Origin: JAVWMQ01 sp036637375
Lineage (GTDB): Bacteria > Bacillota > Clostridia > Peptostreptococcales > Anaerovoracaceae
Assembly: GCA_036637375.1 (NCBI GenBank)
Contig: JAVWMQ010000034.1
Location: 1-19,626, forward strand
DNA length: 19,626 nucleotides
Direction: 5' to 3'
Part shown: positions 1 to 6,679 of the stretch, one piece after another
How the letters are laid out: every line of letters starts with the position of its first letter
How positions within the stretch are numbered: the stretch's first letter is position 1
Made by a program: the position numbers and the translations under genes
Notes under the pieces: model-generated
What the model was told of the DNA's origin: nothing
What the model saw: the letters and a program-made list of their open reading frames with translations, nothing else
Database searches by the model: none

Positions 1-135
1 AGTTAGATTATATCACAAACATTAAAGTAATATTAAAAAAAATAATAAATTAGATCAAAAGAAATTTTGTTTTTAAATTAGTATGTAAAGTATATAGGTA
101 AAAGCTATAATCAGTTTTATGTGTTCAAAATATAC

Positions 136-173
136 ATAACTATTCCCAAAATTATGATTTAAGGAATAGTTAT
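136..173 (-). repeat. 11-bp inverted repeat, AT-rich
   Basis: Positions 136-146 (ATAACTATTCC) are exactly complementary to 163-173, with a 16-nt loop. It could form a weak hairpin in the transcript that leaves the LysM gene. The minus-strand bases after the stem are not a U run, so a terminator call is not justified. In such AT-rich DNA a chance origin is possible. Confidence 0.3.
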
Positions 174-260
174 CTATCTTAATAAAAGAGTATTCCTGCC
201 TTAATAATATCTCTTACCTAGACTCCATACTCTCTCATTATTACATTATTCAATTTCACT

Positions 261-331
261 ATCGCTTATTAATTTGTCTTATATTATCGACTTCTCTAAA
301 TTATAAGGCTCAAAATTGCGTTTTAAGCGAT
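261..331 (-). other. Possible structured 3' untranslated RNA
   Basis: Positions 261-268 (ATCGCTTA) are complementary to 324-331. Inside that, 276-283 pair with 302-309 with one G-U pair, and 270-275 can pair with 311-317 with a bulge. Together they make one long imperfect hairpin beginning about 15 nt after the stop codon of the LysM gene. It lacks a U tract, so it could stabilise the message or be chance pairing. No known RNA family is recognised. Confidence 0.25.
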
Positions 332-345
332 TATTAGGTGCTATG

Positions 346-657
346 CTATATATCAGTTGGTATAATAATTTTCATACCTACATCTAAATCATGTGCTTTA
401 ATATTATTAACCTTACAAATCTTATATATCGCTTCTCTTAAATCTGTATTCTCACTTTTATGACTAGTAGCAATATTCCATAAGGTATCACCATTAGAAA
501 TTTCAATTTCATAGCTTTGCTCATTTACTGCATTTGCTTTTGCGTCATTAAATCCTAACACAGTATTAGTTGCCATAACAGTACAAATAATCATCATTGC
601 AATAAACATAGTAAATTTTAGTTTTGATTTAATCTTAAATCTCTTTTTATTTAACAT
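346..657 (-). CDS. yneA: LysM-domain membrane-anchored protein, YneA-type SOS cell-division inhibitor
   Basis: This 103-residue protein has a basic N-terminus, one hydrophobic segment at about residues 15-36 and a LysM domain over about residues 48-102 (YEIEISNGDTLWNIA at the start, VGMKIIIP at the end). That is the architecture and size of Bacillus subtilis YneA, an SOS-induced protein that delays division at the membrane while DNA is repaired. The start at 657 is set by a GGAGGTGAG ribosome binding site (671-663) nine bases upstream. The strongest support is the promoter, which carries three LexA-type boxes. In B. subtilis yneA is divergent from lexA; here the gene upstream is a corrinoid-activator ATPase on the same strand, and no lexA is visible. 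LysM is a common fold, so the functional name rests on size, membrane anchor and SOS control together. Confidence 0.75.
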   Translation of the reverse strand: MLNKKRFKIKSKLKFTMFIAMMIICTVMATNTVLGFNDAKANAVNEQSYEIEISNGDTLWNIATSHKSENTDLREAIYKICKVNNIKAHDLDVGMKIIIPTDI

Positions 658-679
658 CCCTACTCACCTCCATCAATTA

Positions 680-691
680 GAACGTTTGTTC
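680..691. promoter_or_regulatory. SOS (LexA) box 1, perfect
   Basis: The sequence GAACGTTTGTTC fits the Gram-positive SOS core GAAC-N4-GTTC without mismatch. It lies just downstream of the predicted transcription start of the LysM gene (about 693-695), where bound repressor would block initiation or escape. Confidence 0.85.
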
Positions 692-700
692 TTTAAATAT

Positions 701-729
701 ATATTACACGAATGTATGTTCTTTGTCAA
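701..729 (-). promoter_or_regulatory. Sigma-A promoter of the LysM (yneA-type) gene
   Basis: On the minus strand a perfect -35 TTGACA (724-729) and a -10 TAATAT (701-706) are separated by 17 bases. This is the best promoter in the window. The spacer contains SOS box 2; boxes 1 and 3 flank the promoter. Transcription should begin near 694, giving a leader of about 37 nt with a GGAGGTGAG ribosome binding site. Confidence 0.85.
710..721. promoter_or_regulatory. SOS (LexA) box 2, one mismatch
   Basis: GAATGTATGTTC differs from the GAAC-N4-GTTC core at one position. It sits in the spacer between -35 and -10, the classic position for direct occlusion of RNA polymerase. Confidence 0.75.
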
Positions 730-739
730 CACGTTTTGG

Positions 740-751
740 AAACATTTGTTC
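740..751. promoter_or_regulatory. SOS (LexA) box 3, one mismatch
   Basis: AAACATTTGTTC differs from the GAAC-N4-GTTC core at one position. It lies just upstream of the -35 and starts exactly 30 bp from box 2, as box 2 does from box 1. Its regulatory contribution is inferred from spacing and similarity. Confidence 0.65.
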
Positions 752-759
752 TTTTTTGT

Positions 760-795
760 AAAAAAAAAAGAAACTGGATATTAGCCAGTTTCTTT
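760..795 (-). terminator. Rho-independent terminator of the mutL-to-ASKHA operon
   Basis: Positions 767-777 pair perfectly with 785-795 (11 bp, 7-nt loop). On the minus strand the stem runs into a tract of ten T residues (760-769, partly in the stem). It lies 8 bases after the stop of the ASKHA ATPase gene and immediately upstream of SOS box 3, so it separates the two transcription units. Confidence 0.9.
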
Positions 796-803
796 CTATT
801 CTC

Positions 804-1934
804 TTAAATATCAAAATTAATTGCATTCATAAATATCTCTTGAAAGCCTTCGTAGTTAGCAAGCTCAATATGCTCAGAACTAGCCAAGTATTTATCAATT
901 AAATCATTACCACCTGGATTAAATATAAGTTCAATTAATCCTAGTAAACAAGTGTTTCCTTTTTGTATCATTTTTTCCTTTGATACTTTTGGAATAACTC
1001 CTAACATCTCAGCTTTTGTAATATTAAGATTTTCTCCAAATGCTCCTGCAATATATATTTCATCTAGTCTGTCAATTTCTATATTGCTGCATCTGGCTAA
1101 GATTGTATATCCTGTTTTTATTGCAGCAACTGCAAGTTGTATTGATCTAATTTGTTCTTGAGTTATATTGCAACAATCTTTTATATATACTTGATTCATA
1201 TCAAGATCATCTGTGGATAATCTAGTGATAAATTTACTATAAGGATTAATCTTTCTAAGTTCGTCCACAGAGATTAAATTGCCTTCTTTTGAAATTATTT
1301 TTTCCTCAATTAATTCGTAGATCATATTAATAATTTCACTTCCAGTTAAATTATCAAACATGCCTTCAAATGCAGGTCCTGCTGCAGCTGATGCACATAA
1401 TAACTTTCCTTTATTATTTAATACCATTTCTCCATTCGTGCCGACATCTATAAACAGCTGATTCTTAGTTGGGTTATTTAATTTTAAGTAAATTAAGCCA
1501 GCTAATATATCCCCACCTATATATCCGTATATATTGGGTAATATTGAAATTTTACAGTTTTTAGCAACATTTATACCATAGTTATCTGTAGCGTTTGACA
1601 CTTTAAAAATATGCGACATTACGGTATTTCCAGCAACATAAACTTCACTTATAAGGTTTATATCAACCTGGCTTCGTATACATAATTTTTCTATTAAAGT
1701 ATTAATATCACTTACTACAAGCCTATTTAGCAAATAAATATTTGCTAAATTGTTTTGATAAAACGATATTCTTGAAATTATATCTTTCCCATACTTGATT
1801 TGAGAATTCTTTAAATCAAGCTTGTTTACTATAATCTTATTATGACTCCCATTCTTATTGGCCTTTGCTTTAACTAATGCTCCACAAATATTTGTTGTTC
1901 CTATATCAATAGTTATTCCATATTTAATTGGCAT
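804..1934 (-). CDS. ASKHA-domain corrinoid activation ATPase (RACo C-terminal/DUF4445 family) lacking the N-terminal Fe-S domain
   Basis: Family members use ATP to drive reductive reactivation of oxidised Co(II) corrinoid proteins. This 376-residue protein is only the actin-like ATPase part: phosphate-1 loop DIGTTN (10-15), YGKD (48-51), AGNTVMSH (101-108), phosphate-2 loop DVGTNGEM (163-170), ASAAAGPAFEG (181-191), ITQEQIRSIQLA (257-268) and the adenosine motif IAGAFGENL (295-303). Full-length RACo-type proteins are roughly 600 residues or more and start with a 2Fe-2S ferredoxin-like domain and linker; here the ATPase begins at residue 5 and no such domain is encoded upstream in the operon. 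The start at 1934 has an AGGGTG ribosome binding site and overlaps the preceding MetH-activation-like gene by 22 nt, suggesting coupled translation and joint function. The exact target corrinoid protein is unknown. Confidence 0.8.
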   Translation of the reverse strand: MPIKYGITIDIGTTNICGALVKAKANKNGSHNKIIVNKLDLKNSQIKYGKDIISRISFYQNNLANIYLLNRLVVSDINTLIEKLCIRSQVDINLISEVYVAGNTVMSHIFKVSNATDNYGINVAKNCKISILPNIYGYIGGDILAGLIYLKLNNPTKNQLFIDVGTNGEMVLNNKGKLLCASAAAGPAFEGMFDNLTGSEIINMIYELIEEKIISKEGNLISVDELRKINPYSKFITRLSTDDLDMNQVYIKDCCNITQEQIRSIQLAVAAIKTGYTILARCSNIEIDRLDEIYIAGAFGENLNITKAEMLGVIPKVSKEKMIQKGNTCLLGLIELIFNPGGNDLIDKYLASSEHIELANYEGFQEIFMNAINFDI

Positions 1935-2584
1935 AATTTACACCCTTCTTTACTTCCTATGCACTCACTACAACTATCATTTATTTTTTTGTAATCATTA
2001 TTAACTACAAAATACATACCTATTACAGATTTACTGGGTAATAATCCATATTCACTTGTAAACATATTAGCTTCATTCAAATTTATTAAATTGCTAAATT
2101 TGTCTATTTCTTTAACTGGCATTCCATAAAATCCTGGTCCAAAGCTTTCACTTAATAGATATTTTTGCTCTAACATATTATGAATTAATTTTCTGCCTGC
2201 ATCAACACAAGCAGTTCCATATAAATCTGAATATACCTGATCTAATATAGTTAAATTTTCATACTTCGCTTCATTAATAGATAGTCCATAAATGATAACT
2301 CCCTTAATATCATTAGGTGATATTTTGCTAAATCCATTACAAGATATCTTTTCGTCATTTATAGTCAAAGTTCTACCATTTATTTTGATATCATTGTAAA
2401 TAGAATACGTCACATTTAATTGTATTTTAGAGCTAATAGTATCTCTAATTTTATTAATATCACTAACCATTAATTCAAGCTGTTTTGGATCCATATTCAA
2501 AGTGTTATTAATTCTTAATAAACTTTCAAATATATCATTACACAGTTCTTTAAATTCAAAATCATCAAATCTTATCTTTGTCAT
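1913..2584 (-). CDS. Stand-alone MetH activation-domain-like protein with C-terminal Cys cluster
   Basis: This 223-residue protein resembles the C-terminal activation (AdoMet-binding) domain of B12-dependent methionine synthase, which in many anaerobes is a separate polypeptide. The recognisable core is SFGPGFYGMP (about 147-156), corresponding to the RPAPGYPACP-type segment of MetH, then YGLLPSKSVIGMYFVV (about 179-194), the usual PSKSVSG motif. The AdoMet-contacting Arg of MetH appears to be Ser here. The tail has four cysteines in CX2CX6CX2C spacing (C205, C208, C215, C218), suited to a metal or Fe-S site. It overlaps the TVP38-type gene by 20 nt and the ASKHA ATPase by 22 nt. I infer that it works with the ATPase in reactivating a corrinoid methyltransferase. 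Its own start has only a weak AGAGA ribosome binding site, consistent with coupling. No metH is in the window. Confidence 0.7.
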   Translation of the reverse strand: MTKIRFDDFEFKELCNDIFESLLRINNTLNMDPKQLELMVSDINKIRDTISSKIQLNVTYSIYNDIKINGRTLTINDEKISCNGFSKISPNDIKGVIIYGLSINEAKYENLTILDQVYSDLYGTACVDAGRKLIHNMLEQKYLLSESFGPGFYGMPVKEIDKFSNLINLNEANMFTSEYGLLPSKSVIGMYFVVNNDYKKINDSCSECIGSKEGCKLCQLNME

Positions 2585-3320
2585 GTTTATCTCTCATTAA
2601 TCTTTCATATCCTATATCTAGAAGATTATGAACTCTTTTTCTATATATAACGCCAATGGCAAATAGTATTATGGCAATAACACCTATTATAATTGCGGAA
2701 GTATATCCTCCAGACATTATCTGTCTACCAATTAATAAACTTCCCATCATACCTGGAGTTCGACCAAGTAAACTTACAATCAAAAATGGTTTCAACTTCA
2801 TATCAGAAACTCCTGCAGCATAATTACATAAATCTTTTGGGATTCCAGGAATTAAAAAAATCAAAAAAACAAGGACAACTCCTTTTTTGCTATTTAGCCT
2901 TTTTATTAGGTTATTTATTTTTTCCTCACCAAAAAGCAAATGTATAGCATCTCTGCCAAGTACTTTGGCTAAGTAATATGTAATAACCGATCCTATTAAG
3001 GCACCAATTATTGAATATAAATATCCAAGCCAAAATCCATACATATACCCAGCTGCAAACTGTAACCATTGTCCTGGAATAATACAAATTACAATTTGAG
3101 CTACTTGAGCAACTATATAAATTATCAGTGTAGTACTTTTGTACTGCTCAAAAAAAGTTTGTACATTTTTCAAACTAGACATATCTGTTATCCAATCTTT
3201 TTGAAAAAAATAAATGTAAAGTGGCAGTCCAATTAAAATAAGACCTAAAATACCTAGCTTAAAAAAGGCATTTATTAGTTTCAACTTCTTTTTAATCTTT
3301 TCTTTTTTTTCTGAATCCAT
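2565..3320 (-). CDS. TVP38/TMEM64-family (VTT/DedA-like) membrane protein
   Basis: The protein has 251 residues from the ATG at 3320, which follows an AAGGTG site by 5-6 bases; an in-frame TTG one codon earlier is the less likely start. It has a Lys-rich N-terminus, a first membrane span near residues 20-40, a VTT domain with FAAGYMYGFWLGYLYS and GALIGSVITYYLAK, the re-entrant motif LIPGIPKDLCNYAAG, then LLGRTPG and a last span near 208-226, ending in a charged tail. The family spans the cytoplasmic membrane; related VTT/DedA proteins act in lipid (undecaprenyl-phosphate or phospholipid) translocation, but this subfamily's substrate is not settled. It follows the YnbB-type gene by 17 nt and overlaps the MetH-activation-like gene by 20 nt. 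No link to corrinoid chemistry is evident in the sequence. Confidence 0.85.
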   Translation of the reverse strand: MDSEKKEKIKKKLKLINAFFKLGILGLILIGLPLYIYFFQKDWITDMSSLKNVQTFFEQYKSTTLIIYIVAQVAQIVICIIPGQWLQFAAGYMYGFWLGYLYSIIGALIGSVITYYLAKVLGRDAIHLLFGEEKINNLIKRLNSKKGVVLVFLIFLIPGIPKDLCNYAAGVSDMKLKPFLIVSLLGRTPGMMGSLLIGRQIMSGGYTSAIIIGVIAIILFAIGVIYRKRVHNLLDIGYERLMRDKHDKDKI

Positions 3321-3337
3321 CAATTCACCTTCTTGTT

Positions 3338-4630
3338 TTATATTTTGATTAAACCTCTATCTTCTAATGTTTGTAATGATTTAATTACTCCAAATTTTGA
3401 ATGTTCGTAAGTTAGCCCACCTTGGAAATATACAATATAAGGTTCTCTCATTGGTGCATCAGCACTAAGTTCAATACTCGAACCTTGAATAAATGCTCCA
3501 GCTGCCATTATAACAGGATCTTCATAACCTGGCATTGCCCAAGGTTCTGGTGAAACATGAGCATCTATTGGTGCTGCTGCCTGGATTCCCTGACAAAATG
3601 CAACAACGTTATCAGGAGTATTAAGTTTAATAGCCTGAATGATATCACTTCGTGTGTCATCAGTTTTAGGACAAATTTCATAACCTAAATTTTCATAAAC
3701 TTTTCCACATAATATTGCACCTTTAATGGCTCCATTTACAACTTTAGGAGCTGTAAAAAATCCTTGCAACATAGTTCTTGTTTGTCCAAAAGTTAGTCCG
3801 CATTCACCACCAATGCCAGGACAAGTCATTCTATATTGAATCTTATCAATTAACTCTTTTTTACCAGCTATATATCCACCAGATAATGCAATGCCTCCAC
3901 CTGGATTCTTAATTAGTGAGCCTGCCATAATATCAACACCAACATCTGTTGGTTCTTTAATATCCAAAAATTCACCATAACAATTATCTACCATTATTAT
4001 AATATCTTTGTTTATCTTACGAACAAATTTAACAAATTCCTCAATTTGACTAATTGTGATAGCCTTTCGCCATGCGTAGCCTGTTGCTCTTTGAATAGAA
4101 ATCATTCTCGTTTTGTTTGAAATTGTATTTTTGAGCATTTCGTAATCAAATCCACCTTCTGAGGTTAATTCAACTTGCTTATATGTAATTCCAAATTCTT
4201 TTAAAGATCCCATGCCCTCACCTCTAATGCCTATGACTTCTTCGAGGGTATCATAAGGTCCTCCAGATGCATATATAAGTTCATCATCTGGTCTCAGAAT
4301 CCCCGCCAAAGTCAGGGAAAGTGCATGTGTACCATTTACAATCTGCGTTCTTACTAAAGCTGCCTCTGTTGAAAATACACTAGCATATATTTTTTCAAGA
4401 GCTTCTCTGCCAGCATCATCATAACCATATCCTGTATTCCAAGCAAAATGCATATCGCTTATCCTATGTTTTTGAAATGCTGCTAAAACCTTGTATTGAT
4501 TATATGCTGTAATTTCATCAATTTGATTAAATTGACTCTCAACTTGAGCTTCGGCGTTTGAAATCAAATCAAGTACACCCTCTGATATGTTGAAGTTTTC
4601 TTTTAACATTTTGTTTATATTTGTATTCAT
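3338..4630 (-). CDS. ynbB: Methionine gamma-lyase family PLP enzyme (YnbB / 'aluminium resistance' type)
   Basis: This fold-type I PLP enzyme of 430 residues is related to the Cys/Met metabolism enzymes; the physiological reaction of YnbB proteins is not established. Visible features are WNTGYGYDDAGREALE near the N-terminus, the QIVNGTHALSL segment, the PLP aspartate in MVDNCYGEF (D215) and the Schiff-base lysine in GSLIKNPGGG (K241). The glycine-rich GGYIAG stretch and the SPEPWAMPGYEDPVIMAAG region are also typical of the family. The start was placed at 4630 because AGAGG lies six bases upstream; an in-frame ATG at 4669 overlaps the recombinase gene and has no ribosome binding site. In B. 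subtilis and many Clostridia this gene sits close to miaA, as here. Confidence 0.85.
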   Translation of the reverse strand: MNTNINKMLKENFNISEGVLDLISNAEAQVESQFNQIDEITAYNQYKVLAAFQKHRISDMHFAWNTGYGYDDAGREALEKIYASVFSTEAALVRTQIVNGTHALSLTLAGILRPDDELIYASGGPYDTLEEVIGIRGEGMGSLKEFGITYKQVELTSEGGFDYEMLKNTISNKTRMISIQRATGYAWRKAITISQIEEFVKFVRKINKDIIIMVDNCYGEFLDIKEPTDVGVDIMAGSLIKNPGGGIALSGGYIAGKKELIDKIQYRMTCPGIGGECGLTFGQTRTMLQGFFTAPKVVNGAIKGAILCGKVYENLGYEICPKTDDTRSDIIQAIKLNTPDNVVAFCQGIQAAAPIDAHVSPEPWAMPGYEDPVIMAAGAFIQGSSIELSADAPMREPYIVYFQGGLTYEHSKFGVIKSLQTLEDRGLIKI

Positions 4631-4652
4631 CCTTTTCCTCTCTAGTATATAT

Positions 4653-5786
4653 TTAGTCATTTTTACCATTTGTTCTATCTATTTCCCACTCCATATCTTT
4701 TACTAAATCTCTTTTGACATTTAGTTTATGTCCTGCATATAACTGAGTTGTAGTTACTTGTTCATGATCAAGAAGTGCAGCAACATCATAAATAGAGTTT
4801 CCTCGCCCTATTAAACTGGTCGCAGCTGTTGCTCTTAATTTATGAGGACTATATCCTGCGGCTCTTGATGTACTCATACCAATAGATGTATATTTTTTTA
4901 CAAGCTCTCTAATTTGTCTTTCTGTCATTCTCTTGCCTTGCAATGAAATAAATAATGCATCACTATGGTCTTCCAAAGCATTTTCTTTTCTCTCATTGCT
5001 TAAATAATCTTCAATTACAATGGTTGTAGATTTATTTAATGGCATAATTGATTCTTTACCTCTTTTACGAAATATTTTGAACTCTCCTCTTGTAAAATTA
5101 AATGATGAAACATTTAATTGTTGAAGTTCTGATAGCCTAAGACCATAAGTCAAAAACATAATTAAGATTGCTTTGTCCCTAAGTTTTGTTTTTTGCCAAT
5201 AGAAGTATTCTTTTTTCGTTAATCCATTACCATTTGTAACAGCATCGAGCATAATCATAACTTCATTGTCTTGAAGAGCTTTTATTTCAACTTCAAATGA
5301 TTTAGGTATCCTAATTGGATCAAACTTATCAGTGATGTTATTTGGGATTATTTCTTCTCTATAAAGTTCTTTAAATAATACTGATAGTGAAGATTTCTTC
5401 CGAGCAAGCGTTTTGTTATTATTTTCAAAAACATAGATTGTATTATCAACTTCTTTTTCATATTTTCTGCAATAGTCAAGAAACATATTTACATCAACAC
5501 CTTCAATTTTGGAAAATTCACTTGATTTTATTTTTGATGAAGTTGTGGCAACAGTTAACTCAGTTTCATTAATCAAATAATCACAAAACATACTTATGTC
5601 TTGAATATAAGCAAGTCTAGTAGCCGGTAAAACATTATTACGTAAATATGCAAAAAAACCTCGCATAAATGAAGGCAACTCTCTTTCAATCTCTTCTGCC
5701 ATTGAGACAATCTGAAATTCTTTGAGAACTACATTATCGGGTTTATTGCTTTTGTTATGAATTTTTAAATGTTTATTTTTAACCAT
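4653..5786 (-). CDS. Tyrosine recombinase, XerC/XerD-like
   Basis: This 377-residue site-specific recombinase has a complete catalytic set: R217 in TYGLRLSEL, K244 in the RKRGKE hairpin, H315 and R318 in SPHKLRATAAT, H341 in LLDHEQVTTTQLY and nucleophile Y350. The N-terminal half is a SAM-like core-binding domain (about 35-150). It is longer than classic XerC or XerD (about 300 residues), with an N-terminal extension of about 30 residues and an acidic C-terminal tail. The start at 5786 has AAGGA nine bases upstream and overlaps miaA by 22 nt, so it is translated within the repair operon rather than as a mobile element; no att sites or excisionase are visible. It could serve in chromosome dimer resolution, but no dif-like site was recognised. 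In many Firmicutes hfq follows miaA; here this gene does. Confidence 0.85.
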   Translation of the reverse strand: MVKNKHLKIHNKSNKPDNVVLKEFQIVSMAEEIERELPSFMRGFFAYLRNNVLPATRLAYIQDISMFCDYLINETELTVATTSSKIKSSEFSKIEGVDVNMFLDYCRKYEKEVDNTIYVFENNNKTLARKKSSLSVLFKELYREEIIPNNITDKFDPIRIPKSFEVEIKALQDNEVMIMLDAVTNGNGLTKKEYFYWQKTKLRDKAILIMFLTYGLRLSELQQLNVSSFNFTRGEFKIFRKRGKESIMPLNKSTTIVIEDYLSNERKENALEDHSDALFISLQGKRMTERQIRELVKKYTSIGMSTSRAAGYSPHKLRATAATSLIGRGNSIYDVAALLDHEQVTTTQLYAGHKLNVKRDLVKDMEWEIDRTNGKND

Positions 5787-6679
5787 GATAAAACTTCCTT
5801 TAATCCCACTTCACTAAGGTTAAACCATTTCATATCATCATATCTTTTAAACCAAGTTAATTGTCGTTTTGCGTATCTTCGTGAATTTCTCTTTACAAGT
5901 TCAATTGCTTCATCTAAAGTGATTTCATTATTATAAAAACTAATTATTTCTTTATATCCAATGCCTTTCATTGAAATATCGCTACTTGTAAATCCCATAT
6001 CAATTAAACCTTTTACCTCTTCGAGTAATCCTTGATCCAATAAAATATCAACTCTCCGATTTATTCTGTCATATAATTCCTCTCTATTTCTTGTCAAACA
6101 TATCAGACAGGTTTCATATTCAGTTGTTCTATTCTTTACATTTTCAAATGGTTTTAATTCTTCTCCTTTTAACTCTATTGCCTCAAGTGCCCTAACAACA
6201 CGCTTAACATTATTAAAATGTATACGCTCCGCTATTTCTTCACTTTTATCTTTTAAAAGCTTATGTAAAGCTTCATTTCCTTGAGTTTCTGCAATATTAT
6301 ATAATGCATTTCTATATTCATGATTTGCCTTTGTTTCTCCAAAATCCATATCGAATAGTAATGCGTTTAAATATAATCCCGTTCCTCCTGCTATTATGGG
6401 TGTTTTACCTTTACTAAAAATCTCATCAATAGCTGCTTTACTTCTTTTTTGGTAATCAACAACACTAAATTCTTCTTTTGGATGAATCTCATCAATTAAA
6501 TAATGTTTAACAATAGCACGCTCTTCTATTGTTGGTTTTGCACTGCCTATGTCCATATATTTGTAAAGCTGCATTGAATCACATGAAACAATTTCACCAT
6601 TAAATTCTTTTGCAATTTCAATTGCATATTCAGTTTTTCCTACAGCGGTTGGTCCCGCTACAACTATTATTTTTTTCAT
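5765..6679 (-). CDS. miaA: tRNA dimethylallyltransferase MiaA
   Basis: MiaA transfers the dimethylallyl group of DMAPP to N6 of A37 in tRNAs that read codons starting with U. The 304-residue protein has the P-loop GPTAVGKT (9-16), the A37/DMAPP-contacting segment DSMQLYKYMDIGSAKP (34-49), AGGTGLYLNALL (97-108) and the C-terminal RRYAKRQLTWFKR (267-279), all normal for the family. Its ATG overlaps the mutL stop as ATGA (4 nt), and its end overlaps the recombinase gene by 22 nt. There is only a weak AAGAAG-like ribosome binding site, so translation probably depends on coupling to mutL. Its substrate DMAPP derives from the same isoprenoid route fed by dxs in this window. Confidence 0.97.
   Translation of the reverse strand: MKKIIVVAGPTAVGKTEYAIEIAKEFNGEIVSCDSMQLYKYMDIGSAKPTIEERAIVKHYLIDEIHPKEEFSVVDYQKRSKAAIDEIFSKGKTPIIAGGTGLYLNALLFDMDFGETKANHEYRNALYNIAETQGNEALHKLLKDKSEEIAERIHFNNVKRVVRALEAIELKGEELKPFENVKNRTTEYETCLICLTRNREELYDRINRRVDILLDQGLLEEVKGLIDMGFTSSDISMKGIGYKEIISFYNNEITLDEAIELVKRNSRRYAKRQLTWFKRYDDMKWFNLSEVGLKEVLSWLKINI

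Larger units (their letters stand above)
1..345. other. AT-rich non-coding stretch downstream of the LysM gene
   Basis: I see no supportable gene here; all six frames are broken by frequent stops. On the minus strand it would be the 3' untranslated region of the LysM gene and whatever follows. It contains two AT-rich inverted repeats (136-146 with 163-173, and a longer imperfect one at 261-331), neither followed by a clear U tract. A TATAAT hexamer reads on the minus strand at 7-12 and could be the -10 of a gene to the left of the window, but its -35 is poor. Confidence 0.6.

Noticed and set aside
136..173. Inverted repeat as terminator of the LysM gene
   Set aside because: The loop is long, the stem is AT-rich and no U tract follows on either strand.
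4631..4669. Upstream ATG for the YnbB-type gene at 4669
   Set aside because: No ribosome binding site precedes it and it overlaps the recombinase, whereas AGAGG precedes the ATG at 4630.
4666..4677. TTTGTTC half-site upstream of ynbB as an SOS box
   Set aside because: Only one half of the GAAC-N4-GTTC palindrome is present and it lies inside the recombinase coding sequence.
4653..5786. Recombinase as evidence for an integrated mobile element
   Set aside because: It overlaps miaA, shares the operon's direction and style, and no excisionase, att repeats or cargo genes are visible.
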